This document shows, in pieces, positions 9,891 to 19,730 of a DNA stretch of 64,000 bases. The DNA comes from Mobilitalea sibirica (GTDB lineage Bacteria > Bacillota > Clostridia > Lachnospirales > Lachnospiraceae), in NCBI RefSeq assembly GCF_015999265.1, contig NZ_JAEAGR010000006.1:62001-126000 (forward strand). Direction: 5' to 3'. The translations under genes and the position numbers were made by a program. The notes beneath the pieces are model-generated. The model saw nothing but the letters and a program-made list of their open reading frames with translations, ran no database searches and had not been told where the DNA came from. Every line of letters starts with the position of its first letter. The first letter of the stretch is position 1.

Positions 9891-9984
9891 GTGATACAAA
9901 CATAGTTTATTCCGGGCACGCTCTCGCTTGGATGAAGTACGTAGTGGTACATAACAGTTGCTCACTAAACTATGTTTGCATCAC
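9891..9984. repeat. Long inverted-repeat element (19 bp arms, 56-base centre)
   Basis: GTGATACAAACATAGTTTA (9891-9909) is repeated inverted at 9966-9984 with a single difference that still allows a G-U pair. The 56-base centre is clearly more GC-rich than the flanks. It lies between cheX and trmL, without a T-run after it, so it is not a simple terminator. It may be a structured RNA or a dispersed repeat. Confidence 0.65.
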
Positions 9985-10086
9985 TCTGTATAAAAAAGAG
10001 TAAGTAAAATTGACGAATCTAAGTTTAAAGAAAGGCTTTGACGTCCAAAATAGTGTGAGAAGAATAAAAGGAAAGAGGTTTTTGTA

Positions 10087-10584
10087 ATGAATATTGTATT
10101 ATTAGAGCCCGAAATACCTGCGAATACAGGTAACATTGGCAGGACCTGTGTAGCAACAGGAACCAGATTACATCTAATAGAGCCAATGGGATTTCGATTA
10201 ACTGAAAAGGAAATCAAGCGTGCCGGTTTGGATTACTGGAAGGACCTTGATGTAACGGTATATGATAACTATCAGGATTTTTTGGACAAAAATCCAGGGG
10301 CTAAAATCTACATGGCAACGACCAAGGCACAAAAAACTTATACCCATGTGGAATACGAACCGGATTGCTACATTATGTTTGGGAAAGAGAGCGCGGGTAT
10401 ACCGGAAGAGCTTCTTCTGGCGAATAAGGAGAATACAATCCGTATTCCCATGGTAGGAGATATCCGTTCCCTAAACCTTGGAAATTCAGTCGCCATTGTG
10501 CTTTATGAGGCTTTGAGACAAAATAACTTTGAAGGCATGAAGCTGGAGGGTAAGCTGCATCACCATAGCTGGGATGAGGCGTAA
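10087..10584 (+). CDS. trmL: tRNA (cytidine(34)-2'-O)-methyltransferase TrmL
   Basis: 165 residues of the SPOUT (alpha/beta knot) fold. Diagnostic blocks: EPEIPANTGNIGRTC at the N-terminus, MFGKESAGIP in the middle, and IPMVGDIRSLNLGNSVAIVL, which forms the SAM-binding knot. It methylates the wobble base ribose of tRNA-Leu isoacceptors in E. coli. Start ATG 10087 behind GAAAGAGG. It is followed by a terminator shared with the convergent kinase gene. Confidence 0.95.
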   Translation: MNIVLLEPEIPANTGNIGRTCVATGTRLHLIEPMGFRLTEKEIKRAGLDYWKDLDVTVYDNYQDFLDKNPGAKIYMATTKAQKTYTHVEYEPDCYIMFGKESAGIPEELLLANKENTIRIPMVGDIRSLNLGNSVAIVLYEALRQNNFEGMKLEGKLHHHSWDEA

Positions 10585-10616
10585 GGGATACAAATATATA
10601 CCTATAATATATGTAC

Positions 10617-10669
10617 AAAATCACAGAAGTTTACGGTTTACAGTCGAGCAAAGCTTCTGTGATTTTACG
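10617..10669. terminator. Bidirectional terminator between trmL and histidine kinase
   Basis: AAAATCACAGAAG (10617-10629) pairs perfectly with CTTCTGTGATTTT (10654-10666). A's on the left and T's on the right allow use in both directions, which fits the convergent genes. Confidence 0.75.
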
Positions 10670-10697
10670 ATAGGAACATTATATTATTATCAATAGA

Positions 10698-12098
10698 TTA
10701 CTCAGGAGATTTTTTTAATGAAAAGATAAACTCGGTTCCAACCCCTTCGGTTGAAATTACGTTAATGTTTTCATTGTGGGACTGGATTATCTCCTTAGCT
10801 ATGGACAGACCAAGTCCGGTACCCTTTTTATCTTTACCTCTGGATGCGTCGGTTTTATAGAAACGATCCCATATCTTTTTAATAGAGTCCTTCGGTATTC
10901 CAATTCCATAATCTTTCACGGAGATAAATACCTTGTCCCCCTTTTCTTCTGTTGAAACCTTGATTTTAGAATTGTTATGACTGAATTTAATGGCATTGTC
11001 GATCAAATTATAAAGCACCTGTTGGATTTTACTCATATCGGCATCTACATAGGTTTCCTTAGAGGAGAAAACCAAGTTTAAGGTAATTTTCTTGTCTCGG
11101 CAGACTCCTTCAAAGCTTTCGGAGGTCTTCTTGATAATATGGTTAATGTCAAAGGAGATAATATCAAGAAAAGCACCATGGTTTTCAAAGCTGTTAAGCT
11201 CCAGAAGGCTGGAGGTAAGCTTATTAAGCCGCTCAGTCTCAAATAATATGATATTAAGGTATTTATCCTGCATCTCATAGGGGATAGTACCATCTAAGAT
11301 AGCTTCGGCAAACCCCTTAATTGAAGTAAGCGGTGAACGAAAATCATGGGAGATGTTAGCTACAAATTTCTTCTGATAATCATCCAGTTTATTTAGCTCC
11401 CCTGCCATATAAGCGACTGCATGTCCAAGCTCCTGATATTCACTTAAGCCCTTGACGATCAAGTTGTAGTTAAAATTACCGGCACTATATTCCATAGAAG
11501 CCTTAATCAGCCTTTTCATCGGGCTTGCAGTGATATAATAGATGTATAGGAATATCAGTAATAATAAAGGAAAGAAAATCAGGAAACAGATGTTGATTAC
11601 ATCAATATATAATAAGGCATTATTACGGATTTCACTATGGGGCGTGAAAAGAACAATATATCCCATGATGCGATAGTCATACGTTACGGTCTTCGTATAG
11701 CTTAACATGGGTTCGTTAATAACACCTCTGATTATAATATTTTCAGAGGTAGACTTGTCTAAAAAGGATGGATCATATTCAGTTAGATTGAACTGTGGAG
11801 GGTTTTTATAAGCAGAGTCGACAATGATGTCACCGGCTGCATTAACAATCCATACCCGTATATCAAGGTATGTATCAATGGATTTTAACTGCTCATGTAG
11901 ATTAATCGTAGTATCATCATAAAAGTTACCCATATATTCATTGGATATCAGGTTCGCCTGCTTATATAATTGTGTTTCCTTGTCCCTTTGGAGTTCTTTT
12001 TCAAGGAGATTCATACCATATGTATTCAGAAGTACAAAAACTAATACAACTGAAATTAAATAGCAGAGAATAAGCCTTGACCACAAGGTTTTTTTCAT
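10698..12098 (-). CDS. Membrane sensor histidine kinase
   Basis: 466 residues from ATG 12098 (AAAGGA site about 11 bases upstream; the GTG at 12107 is too close to it). Two transmembrane helices (~9-27 and ~165-190) flank an extracellular sensor of about 135 residues; then HAMP (~190-245), HisKA with H251 (NISHDFRSPLTS), N box (NLIDNAIKFS), G1 (DYGIGIP) and G2 (GTGLGLSIAKEI). It should autophosphorylate and pass phosphate to the response regulator encoded 68 bases upstream. The signal is unknown. Confidence 0.94.
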   Translation of the reverse strand: MKKTLWSRLILCYLISVVLVFVLLNTYGMNLLEKELQRDKETQLYKQANLISNEYMGNFYDDTTINLHEQLKSIDTYLDIRVWIVNAAGDIIVDSAYKNPPQFNLTEYDPSFLDKSTSENIIIRGVINEPMLSYTKTVTYDYRIMGYIVLFTPHSEIRNNALLYIDVINICFLIFFPLLLLIFLYIYYITASPMKRLIKASMEYSAGNFNYNLIVKGLSEYQELGHAVAYMAGELNKLDDYQKKFVANISHDFRSPLTSIKGFAEAILDGTIPYEMQDKYLNIILFETERLNKLTSSLLELNSFENHGAFLDIISFDINHIIKKTSESFEGVCRDKKITLNLVFSSKETYVDADMSKIQQVLYNLIDNAIKFSHNNSKIKVSTEEKGDKVFISVKDYGIGIPKDSIKKIWDRFYKTDASRGKDKKGTGLGLSIAKEIIQSHNENINVISTEGVGTEFIFSLKKSPE

Positions 12099-12166
12099 GG
12101 TATGCACCGTCCTTTCATAGGTTAAGATTTTTATTATAGGTTGTGTTTACCAATTATGTGCATCTT

Positions 12167-12886
12167 TTATCTTCTGGAGGTTTTGGCTTCAAACTTATAC
12201 CCGATACCCCATACCGTGGAAAGGCTCCAGTCTTTATGATCTTTAATCTTTTCTCTAAGCCTCTTGATATGAACATCAACCGTTCTGGTATCACCATAGT
12301 ATTCATAACCCCAGATATGATCGAGAAGCTGTTCTCTTGTAAATACCTGATTGGGATTGGAGGCAAGAAAATATAATAGTTCCAGCTCTTTTGGCGGCAT
12401 TTCTATCTCTTCCCCATAATATTGAACAGAATAATTGCTAAGATTAATTAACAAATCAGGATAATTAACATATTCACCGGTTTGCTTGGGAGCTTCTTCC
12501 TGGGTTTCATTCGTAGGATGAAACCTTCTGAGAACAGCGCGAACGCGGGCCACCAGCTCCTTAGAATCAAATGGTTTAATAATATAGTCATCTGCTCCCA
12601 GTTCAAGTCCTAGGACCTTATCAAAGATTTCTCCCTTCGCAGATAACATAATAATAGGGACGGTGGAGGTCTTGCGAATCTCCCTACATACTTCATATCC
12701 GTCAATTCCTGGAAGCATAAGATCTAAAAGCACCAGGTTTGGTTGGTAGGAGCGAAACTCCCGGATTGCAGCCTCCCCATCATGAACAATAAAGGTATCA
12801 AAACACTCTTTCGTCAAGTAGAGAGATATTAGCTCAGCGATATTTACATCATCATCCACAATCAAAACTTTTTGTTTTGCAATCAT
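12167..12886 (-). CDS. OmpR/PhoB-type response regulator
   Basis: 239 residues from ATG 12886, which has AAAGGAG 7 bases before it; an upstream ATG in the open frame at 12910 has none. The receiver domain has acidic DDD (11-13), phosphoacceptor D55 (LVLLDLMLPG) and K105-region KPFD; the C-terminal winged helix ends with the TRTVDVHIKRLREKI block. Cognate of the downstream kinase. It starts 29 bases after the mutS2 stop, so it is probably co-transcribed with mutS2. Confidence 0.95.
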   Translation of the reverse strand: MIAKQKVLIVDDDVNIAELISLYLTKECFDTFIVHDGEAAIREFRSYQPNLVLLDLMLPGIDGYEVCREIRKTSTVPIIMLSAKGEIFDKVLGLELGADDYIIKPFDSKELVARVRAVLRRFHPTNETQEEAPKQTGEYVNYPDLLINLSNYSVQYYGEEIEMPPKELELLYFLASNPNQVFTREQLLDHIWGYEYYGDTRTVDVHIKRLREKIKDHKDWSLSTVWGIGYKFEAKTSRR

Positions 12887-12915
12887 GGTAGTCTCCTTTC
12901 GAATGTACATTTTAT

Positions 12916-15291
12916 TTACTTAAATTCTACGATAGTTACACCGTGATCACCTTCGCCGAAACCGCCAACACGATAGGATTTTACGTATTTTAGTTTCTTA
13001 AGGTGGGCATGCACGGCGTTCTTTAACGCCCCGGTTCCCCGGCCATGAATTACGGTTACCTGAGGAAGATGTGCCAGATAAGCATCGTCCAGATACTTGT
13101 CTAGCTCCGCGATCGCTTCACTTACGGTTTTACCGATTAGGTTGATATCGGGATGAATGGATGCGGATTTAGACATCTTGATTTTACCGCTCTGAGTCTT
13201 GTTAAAGTTTGGAGCCTTGATTACTTCCTCATCCACCAGTTCTAAATCTTTAATATTAACCTGAGATCGTAGGATTCCCATCTGAACAAAGAGATCTCCT
13301 TTGGCATTGGGAAGGGTACTGACGGTTCCTTTTAAACCAAGGCTGATTACATGAACCGTATCCCCAATTCGAAGATCCTTAGAAGCCACTTTCTTTCCTT
13401 GTTTTTTAGGCTTTTGAAGGGAAGTGTCGCTGTTACTGATTTTTTCTCTAAGGGAGTTACGCTCAGATTCCATATCCTTAATATTACCGCCTTCCAAAAG
13501 CCACTTGTTATATTTTTTGATACTTTCATCTGCAAATGCTTTTGCCTCCTGAAGAACTTTGGCGGCCTCTTCTTTGGCCTCTTTGAGAATTCGGTCCCGA
13601 TTGGTATCTAAGGTTTCGTTCTTTTTGGCTAAGTTTTTCTTTAACTTCTCTATCTCTTCCTTATATCTTGTGATTTCTTCCTGCTCTTTCTCAATTGTAA
13701 TCCGGCTTTCCTCTAAGTCGCTGATTAAGTCCTCAAAGCTTCGGTCCTGTTTACCAATGCGCTCTTTTGCATCTTCTATGATATAATCGGGAAGCCCCAG
13801 TTTAGAGGATATGGCAAAAGCATTACTCTTACCGGGAATACCGATTAATAGGCGGTAGGTAGGTCGAAGGGTCTCTACATCAAATTCGCAGGAGGCATTC
13901 ATTACACCTTCGGTGGATAGGGCATAAACCTTTAATTCGCTGTAATGCGTAGTTGCCAGGGTACGTATCTTTCTTTTGTGAAGAGAAGAAAGAATTGACA
14001 TCGCCAGGGCAGCGCCTTCCGTCGGATCCGTACCGGCGCCCAGCTCATCAAAGAGTACTAAGGAACGGCTGTCGGCTTTTTCTAGAATGGATACAATATT
14101 GGTCATATGGGAAGAAAAAGTACTGAGGCTTTGTTCTATGCTCTGCTCATCCCCAATGTCTGCATAAACTTCTTCAAAAACCGCTAATTCCGAATTATCA
14201 AAGGCAGGGATATGAAGACCGGCTTGCCCCATCAGAGTAAGAAGGCCCACTGTTTTTAAGGTCACTGTCTTACCACCGGTGTTTGGACCGGTGATGATTA
14301 ACATGCTAAAATCTCTACCGGTCATAATGTCAATCGGGACTACATTCTTAGGATCAATTAATGGATGACGCCCTTTCTTGATATGAATGATTCCTGATTT
14401 ATTAAACCTAGGCTCAGAGCCCTTCATTTGTTTTGATAAAAGTGCTCTGGCAAAGATAAAGTCTAATTCGGTAAGGGTATAAAAATCATATTCCAGGCTT
14501 TCGGCATGTTCTGCGGCCAGATTGGATAGCTCGGCTAAGACTTTCTCTATCTCTTCCTGCTCTTTGATGGATAACTCCTTTAACTCATTGTTTAACCTGA
14601 CAATAGCCATTGGCTCTATAAATAAAGTTGATCCTGTAGAGGATTGATCATGCACCATACCCTGGAACTGATTTTTAAATTCAGCACGAACCGGAAGACA
14701 ATATCTACCGTTACGCATAGTTATGATGTTCTCCTGTAACATAGTTCGGGAGGAATTTAGTATAGATGACAAATCACTGTGAATGCGGTCATTGGTATTC
14801 TTCATGGAGCGTCTCACATTCTTTAAGGCAGGACTGGCATCATCTGCAATCTCTTCCTCAGAGATAATACAGCGTTTGATTTCATTATTTAGAGGTGTTA
14901 AGGGTTCCAGACCGGCGAAATACTCGGTGAGGGAATCCTCTGTCTGTTCTTCTCCTTCTTTGCCGGTATAACCGCCATACGCTTTCAGGCGAAGAGTGGC
15001 ATCCAGATCGGAGCTGATATGAAGTAACTCCAAAGCACCTAGAGAGGAGCCTATCTTTAACCTCATAATAGAGGGACGGATGTCGTGGATACCGTTAAAG
15101 GATACACTGCCTTTTCTTAAAATTCTTGAGAGGGCATCCGTGGTTTGGCTTTGCAGTTGTTTGATTTTATCCAGATCTGTTATGGGCTGCAGACGGCTAC
15201 ATAGGTCCTTGCCATAACCTGTTCCTGCCAAGGCGCTTAATTTATCAATTATTTTATTATATTCTAAGGTTTTTAGTGCTTTTTCGTTCAT
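12916..15291 (-). CDS. mutS2: MutS2 family endonuclease/ATPase
   Basis: 791 residues, the normal MutS2 length. MutS core/clamp regions, then Walker A at 335-342 (GPNTGGKT), Walker B (LVLFDELGAGTDP), a long coiled coil (~510-625), a KOW-like segment, and a C-terminal Smr nuclease domain with IHGRGTGALK. MutS2 lacks mismatch recognition; in Firmicutes it acts against recombination or on collided ribosomes. It is the first gene of a probable mutS2-regulator-kinase unit. The upstream 270 bases are shared with the divergent MFS gene. Confidence 0.96.
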   Translation of the reverse strand: MNEKALKTLEYNKIIDKLSALAGTGYGKDLCSRLQPITDLDKIKQLQSQTTDALSRILRKGSVSFNGIHDIRPSIMRLKIGSSLGALELLHISSDLDATLRLKAYGGYTGKEGEEQTEDSLTEYFAGLEPLTPLNNEIKRCIISEEEIADDASPALKNVRRSMKNTNDRIHSDLSSILNSSRTMLQENIITMRNGRYCLPVRAEFKNQFQGMVHDQSSTGSTLFIEPMAIVRLNNELKELSIKEQEEIEKVLAELSNLAAEHAESLEYDFYTLTELDFIFARALLSKQMKGSEPRFNKSGIIHIKKGRHPLIDPKNVVPIDIMTGRDFSMLIITGPNTGGKTVTLKTVGLLTLMGQAGLHIPAFDNSELAVFEEVYADIGDEQSIEQSLSTFSSHMTNIVSILEKADSRSLVLFDELGAGTDPTEGAALAMSILSSLHKRKIRTLATTHYSELKVYALSTEGVMNASCEFDVETLRPTYRLLIGIPGKSNAFAISSKLGLPDYIIEDAKERIGKQDRSFEDLISDLEESRITIEKEQEEITRYKEEIEKLKKNLAKKNETLDTNRDRILKEAKEEAAKVLQEAKAFADESIKKYNKWLLEGGNIKDMESERNSLREKISNSDTSLQKPKKQGKKVASKDLRIGDTVHVISLGLKGTVSTLPNAKGDLFVQMGILRSQVNIKDLELVDEEVIKAPNFNKTQSGKIKMSKSASIHPDINLIGKTVSEAIAELDKYLDDAYLAHLPQVTVIHGRGTGALKNAVHAHLKKLKYVKSYRVGGFGEGDHGVTIVEFK

Positions 15292-15561
15292 ATATTCTAA
15301 CCAAGCCTTTCAAAATAGTGTATAAGTTCATAATGTTGATTGTCCTATTAATTTGTTAGTACTATATGCTGTAGGATTATATACGTATCTATTTTACCTT
15401 ATCTTGTAAGAAAATAAAACAATTAATTATAATTAATGGGGGTTTCTATCCTTAAGACAAGATTAAATTTTTGATTGCTATTATTCATTATTCGTATTAT
15501 GATACATAAGGATGCAATTGGTCATATTTTCATATAAAAATTTAGAATAAAGGAATTTTCC

Positions 15562-16785
15562 ATGAACAAAAGAATTTCGCAGACGAATGTATATCTGATA
15601 TATTCCGGTGCTACAGCTTTCTTTTTTACATTAATTTTTACAATAAATCAGGTATATTATATTGATATGATAAAATTAAATCCCCTTCAATTGGTGCTGG
15701 TGGGGACAGTATTAGAATTGTCAGCATTTTTATTTGAAATACCGACTGGAATTGTTGCTGATATGAAAAGCAGAAAAATGTCTGTGATAATAGGAACAAC
15801 AATCATGGGTTTGGCTTTCTTGTTGGAAGGTCTTGTACCTATGTTTATTGCTGTTATCATAAGTCAGGTCTTATGGGGACTTGGTTACACCTTTACCAGT
15901 GGAGCAGATGAGGCATGGATTGCTGATGAAACAGGGGAAGAGGGGTTGGATACCCTTTATCTAAGAGGGGCCCAGATTGGACAATTTTTAAGTTTTGCAG
16001 GAATTTTGATAAGTACGATTATAGGTTCCTATATGGTAAATCTGCCTATTATAGCAGGAGGAGCACTATTTTTATTACTTGCAGTTTTTTTATTATGTTT
16101 TATGACAGAGGAAAACTTTAGTCCGGCTCCCCAAGAAGAACGTAATTCCTGGAGACAGATGAAACATACCTTTTTACAAGGTATTAAATTCATAAAATCA
16201 AATATGTTGCTCAAAATTATATTTTTTATGTCCTTGCTCTATGGTTTATACAGTGAAGGTTTTGATCGTCTATGGACTGCACATTTTATATCAGATATTG
16301 GATTTTGGAAGTCTATGGATCTAAAACCGGTCGTATGGATTGGAATTATAGACGGTACTGCAATGATTTTAAGCATTCTGTCTGTAGAATATATAAAAAG
16401 AGTTTTAAAGAAGACGGGAAAACTTCAAAAAGTTTGGTTACTGACCGGAGTTAATTTATTTATGGTTGCAGCGATTATTGTATTCGCATTCGCAGGGAAT
16501 TTTAGTGTGGCATTATCATCATATTTAATGTTTTATATTCTTAGAAGAATAAATGATCCTATTTTCAGTGCTTGGAAAAATCGTAATTTAAAATCCGAAG
16601 TAAGAGCAACTGTTTTATCAACCTATGGTCAGTTGGATGCACTGGGGCAAATCATTGGGGGACCGGTAATTGGATTTATTGCACTTAAAGCATCAATATC
16701 TGTTGCTATATTTATATCGAGTATTTTTTTAGTACCTATTTTAGGATTGTATCTCTTAGCAATAAAAAAACACCGAGATATGTAA
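15562..16785 (+). CDS. MFS transporter
   Basis: 407 residues with about 12 hydrophobic helices. Between helices 2 and 3 is the MFS motif-A-like GIVADMKSRKMSVIIG. The protein resembles the macrolide/tetracycline-efflux-like MFS group common in Clostridia, but no substrate can be assigned. AAAGGAA precedes ATG 15562. Monocistronic; no regulator adjoins it. No clear terminator follows in the next 296 bases (16786-17081), in which I see nothing else. Confidence 0.88.
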   Translation: MNKRISQTNVYLIYSGATAFFFTLIFTINQVYYIDMIKLNPLQLVLVGTVLELSAFLFEIPTGIVADMKSRKMSVIIGTTIMGLAFLLEGLVPMFIAVIISQVLWGLGYTFTSGADEAWIADETGEEGLDTLYLRGAQIGQFLSFAGILISTIIGSYMVNLPIIAGGALFLLLAVFLLCFMTEENFSPAPQEERNSWRQMKHTFLQGIKFIKSNMLLKIIFFMSLLYGLYSEGFDRLWTAHFISDIGFWKSMDLKPVVWIGIIDGTAMILSILSVEYIKRVLKKTGKLQKVWLLTGVNLFMVAAIIVFAFAGNFSVALSSYLMFYILRRINDPIFSAWKNRNLKSEVRATVLSTYGQLDALGQIIGGPVIGFIALKASISVAIFISSIFLVPILGLYLLAIKKHRDM

Positions 16786-17081
16786 CAATGGAGTCTTATA
16801 CAATAGGGTTTTGTTTACAAATAATTCATAATATGTTCATAACTGAGTGATAAAATAGGACTTATGTATTACATTGATAATATGATTATGTGTTTAAAGG
16901 TCTTTTCATGCTATCCGGTTACAATATATTGATGGGATACGAGGTTTCAAATAGCTATATAGTATATGGAACTATGCGACACAACCTTAGACATGTTAAT
17001 CAGAATTTTTCGGTACTTAAAGCATTCCTATAGTTTTGTGATCTTAGATGATAATTTAGAGCTTCTATAAGGAGAAATAAA

Positions 17082-18434
17082 ATGTCTGAGGCAGATAAGG
17101 ACAATAAACAATTTGAGTTTATTAAAGAACAAGTAATACAAAAGAAACGGAAAAAATACAAAAAGTGGCTAATACCATTTTTAATGACCATTGTAATGGC
17201 GATTTTATTTGGTTTGGTTGCTGCAGTTACTTTTTGTATCGCTGAACCGAGGTTGTATAACTTTTTTAATGAAGAAGAGGATGTAAAAACGCCGATTACT
17301 TTTCCGACAACTTACCCTGATGAGGTAAAAGAAGATAATCAAGACCGTGAAGATAAGCAGGAAGATAACGGGGATGCAGAACAAGGACAAGCTGATCTGC
17401 AGCGTGAAGAGGATCAACAAGTTGATCCTAATCCTGTTATTGTAGAAACAATTAATGCCGACAGCGGTGATTATATCAGTATTTACGATGATATTCGTAC
17501 CATTGCTTACCGGGCTAAAAAATCCTTGGTTACAATATCAAGTATCATTAATGGTAGAGATATTTTTGGAAATCCGGTGGAAAAGAAGATAACTACCAGC
17601 GGGGTTGTATTTTCAGATGAAAATGAGGAATTACTGATATTGGTGAGCTTAGACCGCGTGAAGAATGCAAGCAGTATTAAGATGGAGCTAACCGAAAAAT
17701 TGGTTGTAGATGCTGTGCTTCAGGATTATGATGGGGAGATTAATCTGGCTGTTATTTCTGTAAAGCAGGAAGACATACCGGATACATTTCTCAATAGTAT
17801 CACGGTGGCAAATCTGGGTGAATCCTATACAATAGCGGTAGGTAATCCTATCATGGCACTTGGTAATCCGAATGGATATCCGGGATCTATGGATACCGGT
17901 ATCATTACCAGCAGAGGTAGTTGGGCATCTATTACGGATAATAAGCTGGATTTATTTAATACAAGCATTAGAGATAATAGTAACAGTGACGGTGTTATCG
18001 TTAACTTTAAGGGTGAAATTATCGGTGTGATTACCCGTACTTTGAAAAAAGGACTTAACGAAAATCTTAATACAGTGATTGGCATCAGCAAAATTAAACC
18101 GATTATTGCAAAGATGGCAAATCAAGAACCAAGGATTTATTTTGGTATCTTGGCGGAAGACATGACAGAAGCAGCTAAGCTTGATCATAATATATTAAAT
18201 GGCGTATTTGTCAATGAAGTAAAAACAAAATCCCCTGCATTTAAAGCCGGATTAAAGAGCGGCGACATCATCTTGCAAATAGGGGAACAAACCATAACCA
18301 ATATGAATTATTTTAATAATACTATATCCGGGTATCAACCCGAAGATGAGGTTATAGTTAAGATAAAGAGAACTTCTGGAACAACCGAGAAAGAGCTGGA
18401 TCTGAAGGTGACACTGGAGGAGAAGGATAAGTAG
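17082..18434 (+). CDS. HtrA-like S1C protein with PDZ domain, probable pseudoprotease
   Basis: 450 residues: cytoplasmic basic N-terminus, one transmembrane helix (~30-52), acidic linker (~60-125), trypsin-like domain (~135-345) and PDZ domain (~355-445). The fold matches DegP/HtrA, but aligning its blocks puts D191 where the catalytic His should be (ILVSLDRV), N221 for the catalytic Asp (NLAV) and SNSDG for the GNSGG oxyanion loop, leaving only S302. It is therefore unlikely to cleave by the normal triad and may instead bind misfolded or signalling proteins at the outer membrane face. ATG 17082 follows AAGGAG. Confidence 0.85.
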   Translation: MSEADKDNKQFEFIKEQVIQKKRKKYKKWLIPFLMTIVMAILFGLVAAVTFCIAEPRLYNFFNEEEDVKTPITFPTTYPDEVKEDNQDREDKQEDNGDAEQGQADLQREEDQQVDPNPVIVETINADSGDYISIYDDIRTIAYRAKKSLVTISSIINGRDIFGNPVEKKITTSGVVFSDENEELLILVSLDRVKNASSIKMELTEKLVVDAVLQDYDGEINLAVISVKQEDIPDTFLNSITVANLGESYTIAVGNPIMALGNPNGYPGSMDTGIITSRGSWASITDNKLDLFNTSIRDNSNSDGVIVNFKGEIIGVITRTLKKGLNENLNTVIGISKIKPIIAKMANQEPRIYFGILAEDMTEAAKLDHNILNGVFVNEVKTKSPAFKAGLKSGDIILQIGEQTITNMNYFNNTISGYQPEDEVIVKIKRTSGTTEKELDLKVTLEEKDK

Positions 18435-18776
18435 CAATAAATAATGTAACGAAATGATATATTTTTATAAATGATAATACGGCTGTTTTAATATCAGGTT
18501 AACGGTATATAAAACAGTCGTATTTCTGTGTTTATGTTAAAAAACAGCTCTATCTTATTCTAGAGATATATCCCTGTGTTTAGGCAACGGTAATATACGC
18601 AATAATATGTTCCATCCTATGAAAAGCTTTACCAGGTGGGGTAGTAAGGTTATTATGATGCTGTTAAAGTGTTATTTGAAACGTATATAATTATTTTATG
18701 CTTTATATATCCCAAGGGGTAGGGTATAATAAATGAGTAAATGTGTTCCGAAAAGGATAGAAAGGTTAAGTATAAT
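18435..18776. other. Intergenic region with one terminator
   Basis: Besides the hairpin at 18476-18524 this 342-base stretch shows no coding signal or recognisable riboswitch. The open frame of the next gene extends back to 18741, but without a ribosome site. Confidence 0.5.
18476..18530 (+). terminator. Terminator after the HtrA-like gene
   Basis: AATACGGCTGTTTTA (18476-18490) pairs with TAAAACAGTCGTATT (18510-18524), one wobble pair, 19-base loop, followed by TTCTGTG. The long stem supports a terminator, though the T-run is weak. Confidence 0.6.
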
Positions 18777-19730
18777 ATGAAATATATTCAGGATCTTCGA
18801 GAAGGAGATATCATAAGAAATGAAATATATCTGTGTAAGACGAAGCAGACTTTGACAGGAAAGAGCGGGAAAAACTATGTCTCTTTAATACTACAGGACA
18901 AGACAGGTACGATAGACGGTAAGATATGGGATTTTAATAATGAAATAGAGCAATATGAAGCAATGGACTTCGTACATATTGATGCGAGGGTTACAAGCTT
19001 TCAGGATGCGCTTCAATTAAATATCAGCAGAATATATAAAAGTCGGGAGGGTGAGTATTATCCGGAGGATTATTTTCCTACGACCAATAAAAATGTGGAA
19101 GAGATGTATCGTGAAATTAAAAATATAATTGTAGCAATTAAGGAACCGAACTTAAAAGCATTGGCAGAGCACTTCTTTATAAACGATACGGAATTTGTTA
19201 AAGCATTTAAAAAGCATTCGGCAGCGAAGAGTGTACATCACGGCTTTATGGGGGGATTATTGGAGCATACCTTAAGCGTAGTAAGGCTTTGTGAGTATTT
19301 TTCATCGACCTATCCCATAATAAATAGGGATCTATTAATCACAGCGGCATTGTTTCATGATATCGGTAAAATGGAGGAGTTGTCTTCTTTCCCCGAGAAT
19401 GACTATACAGACGATGGGCAGCTGCTGGGACATATCTTTATCGGTACCAACAAAGTAAGTAATTATATCAATAAAGCAGGTAAATTCCCCGCAAAACTGG
19501 CGAATGAATTGTTACACTGTATACTTGCCCATCATGGAGAGCTGGAATATGGTTCGCCGAAAAAGCCGGCAACGATTGAGGCAATGGCGCTGCATCATGC
19601 AGATAATGCCGATGCGAAGCTGCAGACCATGACGGAATTGTTAAGCTCCGGGGACCCTAAGATAGAATGGATGGGATACCAGAGAATGTTTGAATCAAAT
19701 ATTATGCGAAGTACGAAGAGTAAGGAATAA
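18777..19730 (+). CDS. yhaM: YhaM-like 3'-5' exoribonuclease (OB + HD domain)
   Basis: With ATG 18777 (GAAAGG upstream) the protein is 317 residues, close to B. subtilis YhaM. N-terminal OB fold (~1-90; GKSGKNYVSLILQDKTGTI, the nucleic-acid-binding part), then an HD phosphohydrolase domain with HHGFMGGLLEHT and FHDIGKM, ending with HHADNADAKLQT. YhaM trims RNA ends with Mn2+. A start at 18741 would add an unsupported 12 residues. Alone; 411 non-coding bases follow. Confidence 0.92.
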   Translation: MKYIQDLREGDIIRNEIYLCKTKQTLTGKSGKNYVSLILQDKTGTIDGKIWDFNNEIEQYEAMDFVHIDARVTSFQDALQLNISRIYKSREGEYYPEDYFPTTNKNVEEMYREIKNIIVAIKEPNLKALAEHFFINDTEFVKAFKKHSAAKSVHHGFMGGLLEHTLSVVRLCEYFSSTYPIINRDLLITAALFHDIGKMEELSSFPENDYTDDGQLLGHIFIGTNKVSNYINKAGKFPAKLANELLHCILAHHGELEYGSPKKPATIEAMALHHADNADAKLQTMTELLSSGDPKIEWMGYQRMFESNIMRSTKSKE

